A stretch of DNA of 64,000 nucleotides, taken from NCBI GenBank assembly GCA_034096865.1, contig JAWQFJ010016806.1, positions 56,001-120,000 of the forward strand, in the 5' to 3' direction. This DNA is from Theodoxus fluviatilis. Its lineage: Eukaryota > Mollusca > Gastropoda > Cycloneritida > Neritidae. Below, one piece after another: positions 33,171-45,890 of this stretch (within the stretch, counting starts at the first letter, position 1; each line of letters starts with the position of its first letter). A program made the position numbers and the translations under genes. The notes under the pieces were generated by a model. The model had not been told where the DNA came from. It saw only the letters and a list, made by a program, of their open reading frames with translations, and made no database searches.

Positions 33171-33744
33171 GTGAGTGGTGAGGACTTGAGAGACAGTCTT
33201 GAGACAACTCCGTGGTGTTGATGACTCGTGTGCTTGGCAGTGGTAGCTTCGGTCTTTGTTTGTTGTCTGGAGTCTCCTTTCCTATTCAATTCATCGGGCA
33301 TTGACCAGGTGTGGCAAAAGAATTCCGTGTCCGAGGTGTTGGCCATGACAAACGAGGACGCTTTATACGACATTAGCGTGTGACGTCGCCTGGGATGTTC
33401 CATTTCCCAAGAGAAATCTTCAAAGTGTCGAACTCGCTGTACTATGAAAAATACAGATGGATGTTTTGACTGCAAATGAGCCGGTTGGAAATACAGCTCA
33501 GCCACACATGACTGCTGCCATGTGATTATATTATGGGGACATCGACACAAAACGAGTTGCACCTTTTGACGCACAGCAGTAATTCTTTGTGGATTTTCAG
33601 TCAAAATACACGCCTGTTGGCAATGAAAATGATAGGATGAGATGTCCCCGCGCGTTTGTATTTGTAAGAAAACCAAGATCAACTCGCGCAAGCAGTACGA
33701 ATATTTGTTAAACAATACATTTTACCTCCTGTGACCCATCCACA
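33171..33744. other. No gene recognised; intron if the preceding exon is real
   Basis: The 197-codon minus-strand frame at 33122-33715 has no domain I can recognise and overlaps the candidate exon on the opposite strand. Confidence 0.4.
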
Positions 33745-33776
33745 GCCATGCACGCCCCTTTCTCGCTGTAGCTCGC

Positions 33777-34165
33777 GTGGTATCGCATGCAGGCGGCAAA
33801 ATGGCTTCCACGCGAACGCCGACTGACTCGTTGCGTTGTATTCCGGACAGCATTTGTGTCTCATTTTTGCCAGACAGTGAGAAGATTTCTCAGACTGTGA
33901 TAGACAGGGGTATGAATAAATACTGCTCATGTTATTTAGACGAAATTAAGATCTATGAGAAAGAGGATTTAAAGGTGGAGGTGACAGCTCGGGAAGTGGA
34001 GGTGGTGCTGGCATCTGCGTGACAATGAGCGTCGTATCTGTCTGTTGTCAGGTGCCTATAAAATGTTGATTAAGTGTTCCAGTGATCAGATAGTTAAGTT
34101 TAAAGGATTGAGCGCCTCGGGTTGGTGTAGAGTCGCTATACAAAACTATTACCTTTACCTTCACT
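33777..34165 (+). other. Unrecognised 81-codon frame followed by a retroelement-like 3' end
   Basis: The frame 33777-34022 contains MASTRTPTDS and an acidic, charged end (DEIKIYEKEDLKVEV). I do not recognise it. About 80 bases later comes ATTGAGCGCCTCGGGTTGG then GAGTCGCTATACAAA and a TTACC-type tail, which has the look of a LINE or SINE terminus. The frame may be part of a small retroelement. Low confidence. Confidence 0.35.
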
Positions 34166-34438
34166 AGTTGCATTGATGAGAAAGAAATTTACCAACCACG
34201 CTCGATTCGAAGACTTAATCGTGACAGGGGTGAACCTTTGCTCTTCGCTTACGTTGAATGGGATATATTCTGTTCTAATCCTGTAGCTTTGTAAAACCGT
34301 GCTCTACCCAAAGTCTCAGAACTACCATCACGACAGACAAGCTGTGTAAGGAGATGGTAAGGTACATAAGCATCATCCTCGCAAGGAAGCGTTACTGTAC
34401 GTCTATCCTCACTCAACCCTCACGCTCCCTCCCTTTCT

Positions 34439-34440
<2 letters not shown>

Positions 34441-34485
<45 letters not shown>

Positions 34486-34521
34486 TCTCTCTCTTCTCTG
34501 TCTGTCTCTCTCTCTGCTCTG

Positions 34522-34552
<31 letters not shown>

Positions 34553-34564
34553 GCTCTGTCTCTG

Positions 34565-34640
<76 letters not shown>

Positions 34641-34721
34641 CCTCCCTCTCTCCCTCCCTCTCTCTCTCACACACACACTCTCTCTTTATTGTCTGTCTGT
34701 CTGTCTGCCTGCCTGCCCCCC

Positions 34722-34786
<65 letters not shown>
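34441..34786. repeat. Long CT/CTGT microsatellite
   Basis: CT units with TGTC interruptions, CCCT patches, a CACA patch and a second pure CT run. All frames are Ser/Leu or Arg/Glu runs. Confidence 0.97.
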
Positions 34787-34789
34787 TCC

Positions 34790-36150
34790 TTGTCTTTCCT
34801 CTCATAACCTTGCCTTTCCACGAGCTATTTATACACCTTTTCCGTATACGATATTTTCCATTGTACTGTAGATGGGAATTATCCTATTATCCCGTACGGT
34901 CCATTTTCCTCACACACGCCTGTGCGCTGCCCCGTATGTGTGATACCAGTGTGAACCAGTGAAGTCTGCGCAAAAAATAGACTAGTTCCGCGCCAGCGAG
35001 TATCTAAGCCCAGCGACCGCGTGGGCCGTGTGGATGGGTCCATTGCAAACTGACGTCAACCTGCAATACACATACGCACACATCGACGCACGCACATACG
35101 CGCACGTACGAACACGGCCACTTGCATACGCACACTGTCAAACACACCCATACACAAACTAGCCCGACGCGGATACACACGCGGACGCATGCAAACACAA
35201 AAGCACGCTTCGAACTAACAACAACAACAACAAAAACAAACAGTCACGAAAGCAACAGACGCATAAACATCATTGGCGAGAGAGGCTGATTTGACAAAGT
35301 ACACAGGCCCCCATAATATAGTCCAAAGCAAACGCATTTCCTAAACTCGGGAGAGGAAGTTTGAGGCAAAAGCAAATGCAGATCGTTACACACCAACGTT
35401 CGTTTGGCATTTCTGCTAAGACGCTGCATCAGCAGGAGCTATTGGCATTCACGAAACTGCACGCCTTCGGCTCCTAAGCCTCCACACTGCAGCACCCGTT
35501 AAGGCGATGACCTTGGACCTCTTCAGTGGTTTGATGCCTGCACTCCACTGTTGCTGCATGGCCACTGGTCAAGTAGGATCACGTCGTTCATTCGTGCCTA
35601 ATGTTGCCAATCGTCGTATGGGAGAGGGTGCGGTTCGCGGCTGCACATGCATGACTGCTTTTCCTTGCCTTGTTCAATGACTCGCTGAAGCACTTAATGA
35701 ACGACCGGGTCAAGACAGCTCGTAGAGTTCTTTGTGAGAGGCAGTGAACATTATCTCGCCATTGCATTCCAGTCAAACTGCGTATCGCAGTATTGTTCGG
35801 GAACCCATGCGACCGTGGAAATTGCTAGGTGCTGTGTAATGATGAAGATGGGTGACATTTTACGGCCTGTCAGTCCTTTAAGGATTTGCGAGGCCACAGA
35901 CGACAAATCTCTGGAGCTGGTTTCACTTGACATTCAACCTTTGAGAATCGTATGAGAAAACACGATGGGTCTATTCCCACTCCAACCCGCAGGGTGCAGG
36001 TGCGGTGAGTCTAGTGAGCTAATCTTGAATGAGCAACATCTATTCTATAATCATGGATACATGAGTAAATTCTCTTTTTGCAGCTGGGCTATTCACGCCA
36101 TCCGCAAGACTGTTTTGATCTTTATGACTGTCTCTGCCTATCTGTCTCTC
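34790..36150. other. No gene recognised
   Basis: A CA/CG-rich patch at 35070-35200 and an ACAACAACA run at 35217-35240. Remaining frames are short and without family resemblance. Confidence 0.45.
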
Positions 36151-36175
36151 CTTTTTTTCTTTTTCTTTTCTTTCT

Positions 36176-36259
36176 GTGTGTGTGTGTAAGAGAAAGAGAG
36201 AGAGAGAGATATCATTGTTTGTGTGTGTGAGTAATGTGTATGTTTGTGTGTCTGCCTGT

Positions 36260-36308
<49 letters not shown>
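36176..36308. repeat. GT and GA microsatellites
   Basis: TGTGTG, a short GA run, TGTGTGTCTGCCTGTCTG and then about 24 GA units. Confidence 0.95.
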
Positions 36309-36311
<3 letters not shown>

Positions 36312-37099
36312 GTTGGAGAGAAATATTGAGGAGCAAAACTCCTACAGGGGTATATAATACATGTACACAGTGAGAAAGCATGAGGCACACCACGAATTCA
36401 ACTTAGTAGATCAGGGCTTTCCCACGTGGGGCCAGGAACATCCTCAGTCTGCTTTTTCGCAAAGCGGGAAATGACAGACAGGTCCTTTCATGACAGCCAC
36501 CATCACGCGGTGTGACTGGCCAAACAGACAGACAACAGGAACCTGCAGTCCTGCCCAGGTGTTGCCCACCGCCCACTGCGCCAAATTGTCAGGAAGTCAG
36601 TGTCTATGGGGATTAATTTTCCTTTGAAGACCGTCGGTTGTCTCTGTTCTCCCGAAGTTGCTTGTCTTCGTGAAACGCAATCCAGTTTTGGATTTGTTCG
36701 CTTGTTTGTTGTTTGTTTGCCAGCTTGCTGGGTTTTGTGTGTGTAAGTTTAACCCTGATTACAATTATGAGAATCATCAGTACTCTGTGCAAAAAACCTT
36801 TTTTCATAAGTAAACTTTACAAACTTCTGTCATCCCGTAGTTGCTAAGTCTTTTGAGTCGGTATGAAGAGAACAGGAATAGGTGCATTGGTTGATGGAAT
36901 GGGAGAGAAAAATTAAGAAAGGAAGACAGAGGGAGTGGGAGAATGGATGAGAAATATGGTCACCTAACATGGGGTGGCTGTTACTGTCGATCATGACGAA
37001 GGTTTACAGCTTTTGGGGAAGACAGGTTCCTCAGGCTGTGGCTTCAAGTGGCTTCAGGGGAAGTAAACAGTTATTGGCACTCACTCTTGGCCCCACAGG
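36312..37099. other. No gene recognised
   Basis: Only short frames with no family resemblance. Confidence 0.45.
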
Positions 37100-37315
37100 A
37101 CGTCCGCCTTGGGTCAACACCGCTAGGCCTGTCACCGCCCCTACCCATGTGGGTTGGGGGTAAGAATAGACCCCCCGTGTGTCCCTACTCGATTTGTAAG
37201 AGGCGAATACCTAGGGAAATCGTGACATGACTTGCTCTTTCTCTAACGAACTCGTGGTTGTTTGTTATCAATGGCCTTAAATAGCCTACGAATGCTGATT
37301 GGCCATAAACCTCCT
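37100..37315 (+). mobile_element. SINE-like repeat, near full length
   Basis: Head GGGTTGGGGGTAAGAATAG then ACCCCCC, middle GATTTGTAAGAGGCGAATAC, 3' end ATCAATGGCCTTAAATAGCC and ATGCTGATTGGCC. It lacks a long tetranucleotide tail. Confidence 0.75.
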
Positions 37316-37493
37316 TCCCTCCATCCGTCAACGTTACCACGCCTTCTGAAGTGACGCGGTGTAGGCACTGCAGTGTAGTGCCCCAAGACATGTTAACAAA
37401 ATCAATAGATTGCCTTGTTGTGCCAGTCTCGCCGCATGGTCTTCGGATGCATACTCGTCGCTTAGCCCGGCAAAGATATATCGATATAATTTT

Positions 37494-37609
<116 letters not shown>

Positions 37610-37789
37610 TGGTAATATTTCAGTGCGCTTTGTGGTTTGTTATTTTATTCTCGTGGTCCTTTACTTGATAGAAAATAAAAGCTTTGGCTTGTGTCCGAGC
37701 TGATGAATAAGTCGCGTCTGATATTGATTCTGAAGTTTTGGTGTCATATTTTTCCTACTTCTCTTCCATTTGTGCTGCTATGGTAACCC

Positions 37790-37790
37790 C

Positions 37791-37836
<46 letters not shown>

Positions 37837-37886
37837 ATCTCTCTCTCTCTCACACACACACACGCGCGCACACACACACGCACAGG

Positions 37887-37945
<59 letters not shown>
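37790..37945. repeat. C-run, CT and CA compound microsatellite
   Basis: Thirteen or so C, then CT units, then CA units with CGCG and GGCACG interruptions, ending where a SINE fragment starts. Confidence 0.97.
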
Positions 37946-37948
<3 letters not shown>

Positions 37949-38030
37949 ACTTGCTCTCACTCTAATAGTTCTAGTAACTTAAGTGGTCACTGGCCTTGCA
38001 TGGCCTACAGAGGCTGAAGAGCCGTAGTCA
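37946..38030 (+). mobile_element. SINE-like repeat, 3' end only
   Basis: GACTTGCTCTCACTCTAATA then GGTCACTGGCCTTGCATGG and CTACAGAGGCTGAAGAGCCG match the 3' half of the family. Confidence 0.65.
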
Positions 38031-38094
38031 ACTAGATGCATCGGAGAACGCTTTCTGCATGACGTAACTGTGCTGGTTTTGCTCCAGCAGTGCT

Positions 38095-38352
38095 GAGCTC
38101 GAAGGAAATCCAAGTAGAAAACCACGTGAGCTCAAAGGAAATCCAACTCCAAGTAGAAAACCACGTGAGCTCAAAGGAAATCCAACTCCAAGTAGAAAAC
38201 CACGTGAGCTCAAAGGAAATCCAACTCCAAGTAGAAAACCACGTGAGCTCAAAAGAAATCCAACTCCAAGTAGAAAACCACGTGAGCTCAAAGGAAATCC
38301 AACTCCAAGTAGAAAACCACGTGAGCTCGAAGGAAATCCAAGTAGAAAACAA
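38095..38352. repeat. 39-bp minisatellite with CACGTG in most units
   Basis: Six to seven units of 39 bp (33 bp at each edge) with AAAACCACGTGAGCTCAAAG and GAAATCCAACTCCAAGTAG. Several frames stay open because the unit is a multiple of three, but there is no gene signal. The E-box CACGTG abuts GAGCTC in every internal unit. Confidence 0.92.
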
Positions 38353-38380
38353 CGTCGGCTGTTGAGCGATCACTCGCCAC

Positions 38381-39001
38381 GGGCATGTTTGTTTGCCCCA
38401 AAATCTCGAGAGAATCGCGAGGGCTAGGCGTTGCCTACGTTCCTCGCTCATAAGGACGCACTCACCGTGAAGGTGGGAAGCCGAGGGAGGTCCGGTGTGA
38501 CATCGCCGATGGTAACTTCATCGCGCATGGTTCTGCGCATGCGTCAAAACCGAAAGTGACGCGTGTATCGCGCCTTGTTCAAAGGTGATGTGCCGCGAGA
38601 CTTTAGATTTTGTGTTTTTCGGTCAATGTGTTCATTTATTGACCGAAAAACACAAAATCTAAAGTCTCGCGGCACATCACCTTTGAACAAGGCGCGATAC
38701 ACGCGTCACTTTCGGTTTTGACGCATGCGCAGAACCATGCGCGATTAGTTACCATCGGCGATGTCACACCGGAGCTCCCTCAATTGGTGTGTTCTATGAA
38801 GTGAAAAACTGATGTGATATCTGATTCGTCGGTTATTTCGTCTATCGGCAACTTCTTCACCGACTCTGGCGCCGGGACGCAGCCATGTTCTTCCACCTTG
38901 CGAGATGACTGGCCGTTTTTCTAGCTGTAGGACCGTCTCTCTTGCCCTCGACTAGCCATTCAGGGAGAATCGCGAGATTTTGGGCCAAACAAACGTGCCC
39001 C
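38381..39001. mobile_element. Foldback MITE, about 620 bp, with long central hairpin
   Basis: Outer inverted ends: GGGCATGTTTGTTTGCCCC then AAAATCTCG on the left, and CGAGATTTTGGGCC then AAACAAACGTGCCCC on the right. Inside, 38484-38627 and 38638-38781 are near-perfect inverted arms of about 145 bp around a 10-base loop. The right flank has the CTATCGGCAACTTCTTC and ACGCAGCCATGTTCTT blocks shared with 31440-32165. No coding capacity. Confidence 0.85.
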
Positions 39002-39286
39002 ATGCTCCTGTCATGACGTCAAACTAAGACCATCACAGTTCGCTTCTTAAGAGGGTGCGTTCATTCTTTGATATTCCTTGACATGCCGCCATGTCTTTAG
39101 CCGAATTCTTGGTCACATTCTGTGTTTGTTTGTGCTGGTTTTATTGCAGTCGTGATTATTCAGCGATATTAATTGAATAGGCGCGCTTTTAACTAGTCAT
39201 AGTTTAATTACTTGTCAAATCGAAGTGTTTGGTATCTATGTTTTAGTAGCAACACTTTTGTATAATTGTGTCTAACCGCTCAAATA

Positions 39287-39318
<32 letters not shown>

Positions 39319-40990
39319 GGGGGGGGAATCTCCATCATGTGTGTATCACATGACATAATTTAGCTGTACCGTAGACTTATGAAGTGCACATAATGGAAAA
39401 AAAACAACTCCATCACCTACTTCTGTGTAACTACTCACTTTATGAGATAGTCGAGAACATTTTTGTCCTGTGTGAATATAAATTCCATCGGGCATGAGGA
39501 CTGAATATAAATTCCATCGGGCATGAGGACACTCATTCTAGTAAACTAGAGATTTCGCCTACCGGCGAAGTATCTCTAGCACCGTTGACATCACGTGATG
39601 TAAGGTTTTCGGCCAATTTATGCAAACGGAGGTCACACGAGAGGCTTGTGGGATACCCGTAGTGCTCCCTGACATACGCCGTTAAAGTAGTTCTAAGGCT
39701 AATTCGCACAAAATTCTTAACTTACTCTTGTTGAGACACCAAACAAGCGTTTATTCGATACAATAAAATGTTTGTGTTGAAATGGAAACAAGTTTTGACA
39801 TCTGAATGATTTCTATAAAAAGTGGAGAGAAAAATAGTATCAGAACGAACTATGTTTGGCGCAAGGCTGTAATGCGAAAGTCAAGCCTATTGCGCAGTCA
39901 TTGTGAACTGTGCCAGAGTCACTACTGACTCAGGTTTACAGAATGGAGGACACTATGAATTTTCCATGCGATCGATGCATGCATGAAACCTCCAGAGAGT
40001 CACCGTTTTATTCATAGCATTTAGTTGGAGCGTCACTATGGCTGCTAATGGAACTTTAGAGGGAATTTAAATCCCTGCGAGCATTTTTCTCTCTCAAACT
40101 GCTTAACATGTCATGTTTTTAAGCACAATCAGATCTTCCTGTGTCTGTCTGTGACAAGAAAAAAATCTTCCTGCATTATGCCAGTACTGATCCCATGGAA
40201 AGTGCTGGAGTTTTTGGCTTTTAAATTTGCAATGATTTCCGTGTGTCTAGAGAATTCCTTATAAAGATTCGACATCTTCACTTAATTAGAACGTAATTGC
40301 ATCCTTCTTCAGCACGAAGAGCAAAAGCGGCTACATTCACTCAGGGACAAAACGTAATGAAGTAGCAATAACTGGACAAAAGAACGTGCTGTTATTTTTA
40401 ACATCGATTTAGCCCTATGCAAAAACCGGGGTCTTTAAAAAGTTTTTCAAAAGATTTCCTTTTCTTTGTCCTTCTGATGCTTTCGCACGTCATGCCCTCC
40501 AGAAGCAAGAGCGTGTCCGGAGAGAATTCCCGAATTGGTCGACCTCCAAGTTAGTTTGATGCGAAACAATGGATTTATATTTCTTCTACGATTCTGCCGC
40601 TACGAGGATGTTCCGGCTTTGACAGGCTAGGAAAGTATGTCATGTTTGTGATTGAGAGTAGCTCGATAGAGTTTCTAATTAACAACTACAAAAAAGAGGA
40701 AATAATGATGACAGTAACCTCCCTTAATGTCTGAACAACTGAAAGTTTTTCATGAAATTTTCGATCCATTCGTTGCATTGCAGCGTCTAAAACTTGGTAC
40801 CCAGTTTAATTCTGGTCGGGGGGAGATGATGCAGGTTCCACACATTGCCCGAAGAAGCAGCTCAAGGTCGCATGCAGTGTTGAACTCTCTGCCTGCAAGC
40901 CGCGAAGCGACTGCAAGACAAACGACACTTCCACTATATAAAGGTCTCACGCTACTGGAAAGTGGTAGCCCCTATGTCACCTTCAGTAAC
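39002..40990. other. No gene; poly-G run, short duplication and palindromes
   Basis: A G-run of about 26 bases at 39302-39327. A 31-bp direct repeat, core ATATAAATTCCATCGGGCAT, at 39475-39533. A hairpin at 39546-39579 (CTAGAGAT...ATCTCTAG) and the perfect palindrome ACATCACGTGATGT at 39588-39601. No coding block recognised. Confidence 0.5.
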
Positions 40991-40995
40991 AGTTG

Positions 40996-41407
<412 letters not shown>

Positions 41408-41673
41408 CACTTTAAGAACATGCAACTATCTTTCGGAAAGGAACACCATACAGACAACGAGAGATGTTTCGATGTACATTTTTTACGCTATGAAACTCCG
41501 AGGAGAAAAGTAGTGCTGGCAAACCAAATTTGTAGCCAACATGTACTTAAGTGATGTGTAAAAGAACTGTCATAACTTTGGCAGGTGTGCAAACGATGAG
41601 ATGTTCATACCTTTGTCTCTTTCTAAATTGTACTAACCGTTATTCAAATGGGCGGATGGCCTTGAGTAAAATC

Positions 41674-41677
<4 letters not shown>

Positions 41678-41734
<57 letters not shown>

Positions 41735-41778
41735 TCGTGTGTGTGTGTGTGTGTGTGTATGTGTGTTTGTGTGTATGT

Positions 41779-41825
<47 letters not shown>
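41678..41825. repeat. CT then GT compound microsatellite
   Basis: About 25 CT units, then GT units with TATGTG and TTTGTG interruptions. Confidence 0.97.
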
Positions 41826-41830
<5 letters not shown>

Positions 41831-42301
41831 TACCAACATTAATACACAGCAAGAAAATCACGATTTGAAATTTGAGCCTAAACAGGTGATACTTTCACCA
41901 GCAGGCGAAATGTTTTCAATTAGAAGATTTTCCCCCATTCCTTTGAGTCTTGATGACTGTATCCAACATCTACAGAGCCCGAAAAACCCAGGAGGAATGT
42001 TTCTTGGACTGTGGGGATTCTGACGATGCTTATGCCTTCTGTGACCTTGCATTAGAAAACCCAGTACAGTGTCTAACATGAGAAATCTTATTTTACGTCA
42101 CAAAATTAACCTGGTTAAGTGCTTGTGCATAGTCTGGAAGCAGAACCCCAAATACAATGCTTCTTCGCGTACAGAGATGGCGTCTCAGCACCTTTCCAAG
42201 AAGATCTGCACTGGTGCTACAGAACTCACGACACGGATTCATGCTGCAGGAAAATAACTTATTGTCTTTATAACAACTTTCTACAGTGGATAGTGGATAC
42301 T

Positions 42302-42475
42302 GTTGTACGGCCTATCAGCCTTTGTAGGCTATATCAACACAATAAGCACGAAAATCACTAGAACAGCTTAGAGTACACGGAAATCAAGTCACGGTGTCCC
42401 TATTTATTAGCCTCTTACGAATCGCATAGGGAAACGCGGTGGGTCAATTCTTAGCCAGAACCCACAGGGGGGAAC
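42302..42475 (-). mobile_element. SINE-like repeat, reversed, near full length
   Basis: ACGGCCTATCAGCCTTTGTA then GGCTATAT at the left, CCTCTTACGAATCGCATAGG in the middle and GGGTCAATTCTTAGCC with CCCACAG at the right are the reverse complement of the 37100 copy. Confidence 0.75.
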
Positions 42476-42869
42476 TTTCTACAGAGGTTTCTTCAAGCTA
42501 CACATTTCTCCTCGTTTAGGAGTGCTTTCTGAAGCGTCTGAGGAAGTTCGGGCACTTCTTTCGAAGCTGGCCCGAGGACGGAACATCGAGTTCCGATGCA
42601 TTCATGGAGCTCCTTTGGTCCTCAGCAAGCGAGGCCTTTGACTCTATGGAGACAGAGGAACAAAGAGCACACTGACAAAAGGGGCAAACGAAGAGACGTA
42701 CACAGTTAGTCCAATGACGACCAGAGGCAGATGAGTATTGCACTTGGAGACTGTTAGACAGCCTGGGTGACTCGAGCTGCACCAAGCGATGAGTGCTTCT
42801 GCAGGCAGCCGTTAGCTGCACAGCTGCGGAAAAATAGCCTTTGTATATTCATTTCCGCATGTCTGAACC
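42476..42869. other. No gene recognised
   Basis: A 101-codon minus-strand frame (42516-42821) has no known domain. Confidence 0.45.
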
Positions 42870-42875
42870 GTGTGT

Positions 42876-42934
<59 letters not shown>

Positions 42935-42998
42935 TGTGTGTGTGTTTGTGTGTGTGTTTGTGTGTGTGTGTGTCCACGCGCGCGCGCGCGCGTGTGTG
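42870..42998. repeat. GT microsatellite with CG patch
   Basis: About 50 GT units with TTTGTG interruptions and a CGCGCGCGCGCGCG patch near 42977-42991. Confidence 0.97.
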
Positions 42999-43312
42999 TG
43001 ATAGTCGGAAGGGCTGGGGATGCGGGGAGGGCATGTATGATTTGCTGACATGCATTTGTTCGTACTTTTCAAGGCAAAAATGAGCATTAATTTTTCTTTT
43101 GCATTTTTACATCCACTTTTAAAATTTTGTTTTAAGGATAATGTGGAAACACGTATGGCTCAATCCATTTGTCCCCCTTATGAGGTGTTGGAGCAGTGTT
43201 AGATCAACACAGACGATGAAATAACCTCGTTCGAAAGGTCTCCTTCTCCAGTCTCCTTTGTCCTCGTGTCAAGATCTTATGCTGTTGTCGCTTTTGATTT
43301 ACGTCTTGGCCG

Positions 43313-43668
43313 TCTGCGTTGTGGTCGTCTGCGTTGTGGCCGTCTGCGTTGTGGTCGTCTGCGTTGTGGCCGTCTGCGTTGTGGCCGTCTGCGTTGTGGC
43401 CGTCTGCGTTGTGGTCGTCTGCGTTGTGGCCGTCTGCGTTGTGGTCGTCTGCGTTGTGGCCGTCTGCGTTGTGGTCGTCTGCGTTGTGGTCGTCTGCGTT
43501 GTGGCCGTCTGCGTTGTGGTCGTCTGCGTTGTGGCCGTCTGCGTTGTGGTCGTCTGCGTTGTGGTCGTCTGCTTTATGGTCGTCTGCGTTATGGTCGTCT
43601 GCGTTGTGGTCGTCTGCGTTGTGGCCGTCTGCGTTGTGGCCGTCTGTTTTGTGGTCGTCTGCGACTGA
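43313..43668. repeat. 15-bp minisatellite open in all frames
   Basis: About 24 units of GTCTGCGTTGTGGYC. Being a multiple of three and free of stops, it gives open frames on both strands (VCVVA, RLRCG, SALWP, NADGH), which explains the overlapping 130-160-codon frames. No start context or homology supports coding. Confidence 0.92.
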
Positions 43669-43684
43669 AGAAACCATGCTGACG

Positions 43685-45586
43685 TTTACTGGAGGATCGC
43701 CTCTGAGGAGACTCCTCGGCCGCTTGCTGTTTTATTGCTTGCAACTCTGACGCTCGTGTGATAACTCTGTAAATCAACTTGAGGACACTCGTCGTTGGGT
43801 GTCATAGCTGTGTTGTTTCAAAGCATGAACATACAGTTTACAGGAGCTTATAATCAAGGCCAAACTACGAGTGACTGACAAAGGTCTATGACCGAAATGT
43901 GAGGGTATCATCTTGAACAGAGCAATAGCAGACGGCAGCATCGGAGGACAAGGGTGGATAGGAGGTGGGTGGGGAAGGGCTGGAGGGTTGCAAAGGGCCG
44001 AATGAAGTGACATGCGACTAAAAGTTTCAGCACGGATGCGAACTCATCCACGCATGATCTAACAATACAATAGTTCAACGCTGAACTAGATTAGCCATTC
44101 GGGAACATGGAAGAAGTGGGGCAGTTCCGAATAAAAGTTACATGTCCGAAGGACAAAGCAAAACCATCATAATATCAGTGAGCAACCGAATGCTATAAAC
44201 GTGCGGTGTGACGAGGTGGGGAGTTGCGTGAAAGCACTGATGCATGGATAAGGACAGACCAGCCAGGGTTAACACTAGAACAGCAGAGATAAGGGCGCAG
44301 GAGCAGACGGCACAGGGAGGGGGGGTTGGTAACCTGGCTGCACGACCGGCACTCATCCGAACCACCTGTGTCAAGCAAACAAAAGCGACCAGTCCCAGGG
44401 TCCCAGTCAACACAGGGAGAGCACAGCAAGCGACGCTCGTGGTGAACCGCTGACCTCCGCGGGCGTCTCCGGGTTCGCCTGGTGGCCGCACGCACCACAG
44501 CCGAAGTTCTGATGTGGGTGACACTTAAACAAGGCAATGGCAGACGGCAGCATGGTAGGTGGTGAGTGAGGAGAGCAGGGGTGTGCGTGCTAATGGTATA
44601 AGAAAGGTTTACATGTCCGGAGGATAAAGGATACCAACGTAATAGCAGCGGGCAAGCTAATGAGAGAGAGATTGGACCCATCGTTCCACGCCCCGGGAAC
44701 ACTCTCACCCAGATTCAATGGGGTCTATTGCACACCCTGGTGTAATGGGGTCCCTCTCCCCAGATGGAAAGGGGACTCTGTGGAAGCAAGCACCGCCACC
44801 TCTATGTATCGAGATGGACAGTACAGGAGCGGGTGCGAAAAGGGGACCGGAAGGTTCACTTCCAGAGGACCTTCATACAAAGAATGGAAAACAGGTGTCA
44901 GAGGGGCGCGGGAGGGTGCTGACAATGCAAACTGCAGGGAGCGGTTCCGTAGCCTAGGGTCACACTAGGATAACGCGTAACGGACAGGGCAGCGACAGAC
45001 AGGGCAGCTGCGACAACAAACAGACCGCGGCTTACACTAAGGAAGGGGCAGGGGTGGGGGGTGGGAGAGAGGTCTGACAGACAGAGAGATCGGACACATG
45101 CAGGATAGGGGGTTGGGAAGAAATAGCCTTGGGGAGAACTGCATAGAGGATGAGCACTTTAGTCCGAACTAAGCAATACTACGCAACCACAAAAACAAAA
45201 CATTCACAACACCAGCAACGATAGAGCAGAGCGAGATGTCGTGATCACTGGACTGCGCGCCCGATGCGACAAGAGCCGAGGATGGGCGTATGCAGGGGGG
45301 GAGGGGGACGGGGCAGATGGACCCCCCACCCCCCGGGCGGCAGACGGATTTACCACCCCCAACATGACTGAAACTGGTCAAAGCAGGCGAGATGCAGTGC
45401 CAAAAGTGCAAAAAGACGGGGAGTTGCAGACAGATCTGCCACCCGGGGGGGGGGGGGGGGGGGGCAGACGGATCTACCACCCTCAAACCTGACCGGGATT
45501 GGTCAACACAGCAAGTCAGGGCAGCCCCTCAGGAATGAACAATAGTCACGTCCCCACCCCATGAATCAACTGCAAGGAAAAACAGG
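43685..45586. other. No gene; partial internal duplications and a poly-G run
   Basis: CAGACGGCAGCAT and ACATGTCCGRAGGA blocks occur at about 43925/44140 and again at 44545/44610. Near 45345 and 45467, GGCAGACGGATYTACCACC is repeated. A G-run of 18 lies at 45447-45464. Several frames exist but none resembles a known family. Confidence 0.45.
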
Positions 45587-45589
45587 ACA

Positions 45590-45890
45590 AGAAGTGGAAT
45601 TGAGCGCACATCTTGAAAGACGGCTTAGCAAACCGGTACTGATAGTGAAATTTGAGCGCACATTGTGAAATGAACAATTGTCAGGAATCAAGGGAATGAA
45701 AGCACAATAGGCCACTGCAAGGCAAACCGGTACTAAGAGTGAAAATTGAGAGCACATCTAGAAATGAGCAATTGTCGTGTACAATCCAATGCAAGGTAGC
45801 CTAAAACAGGAAATGAGCGCACGTATAGCACAAATGAACAATTGTCAGGAATCAAGGTACTAAGAGTGGAAATGAGCGCGCATATTGAAA
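45590..45890. repeat. Degenerate tandem repeat of about 100 bp
   Basis: Blocks GGTACTAAGAGTG, TGAGCGCACAT and AAATGAACAATTGTCAGGAA recur three to four times with substitutions and small gaps. Confidence 0.65.

Noticed and set aside
43204..43677. NADGH/NADDH pentapeptide-repeat protein
   Set aside because: The 15-bp array is open in all six frames, so openness is no evidence of coding. There is no start context or homology.
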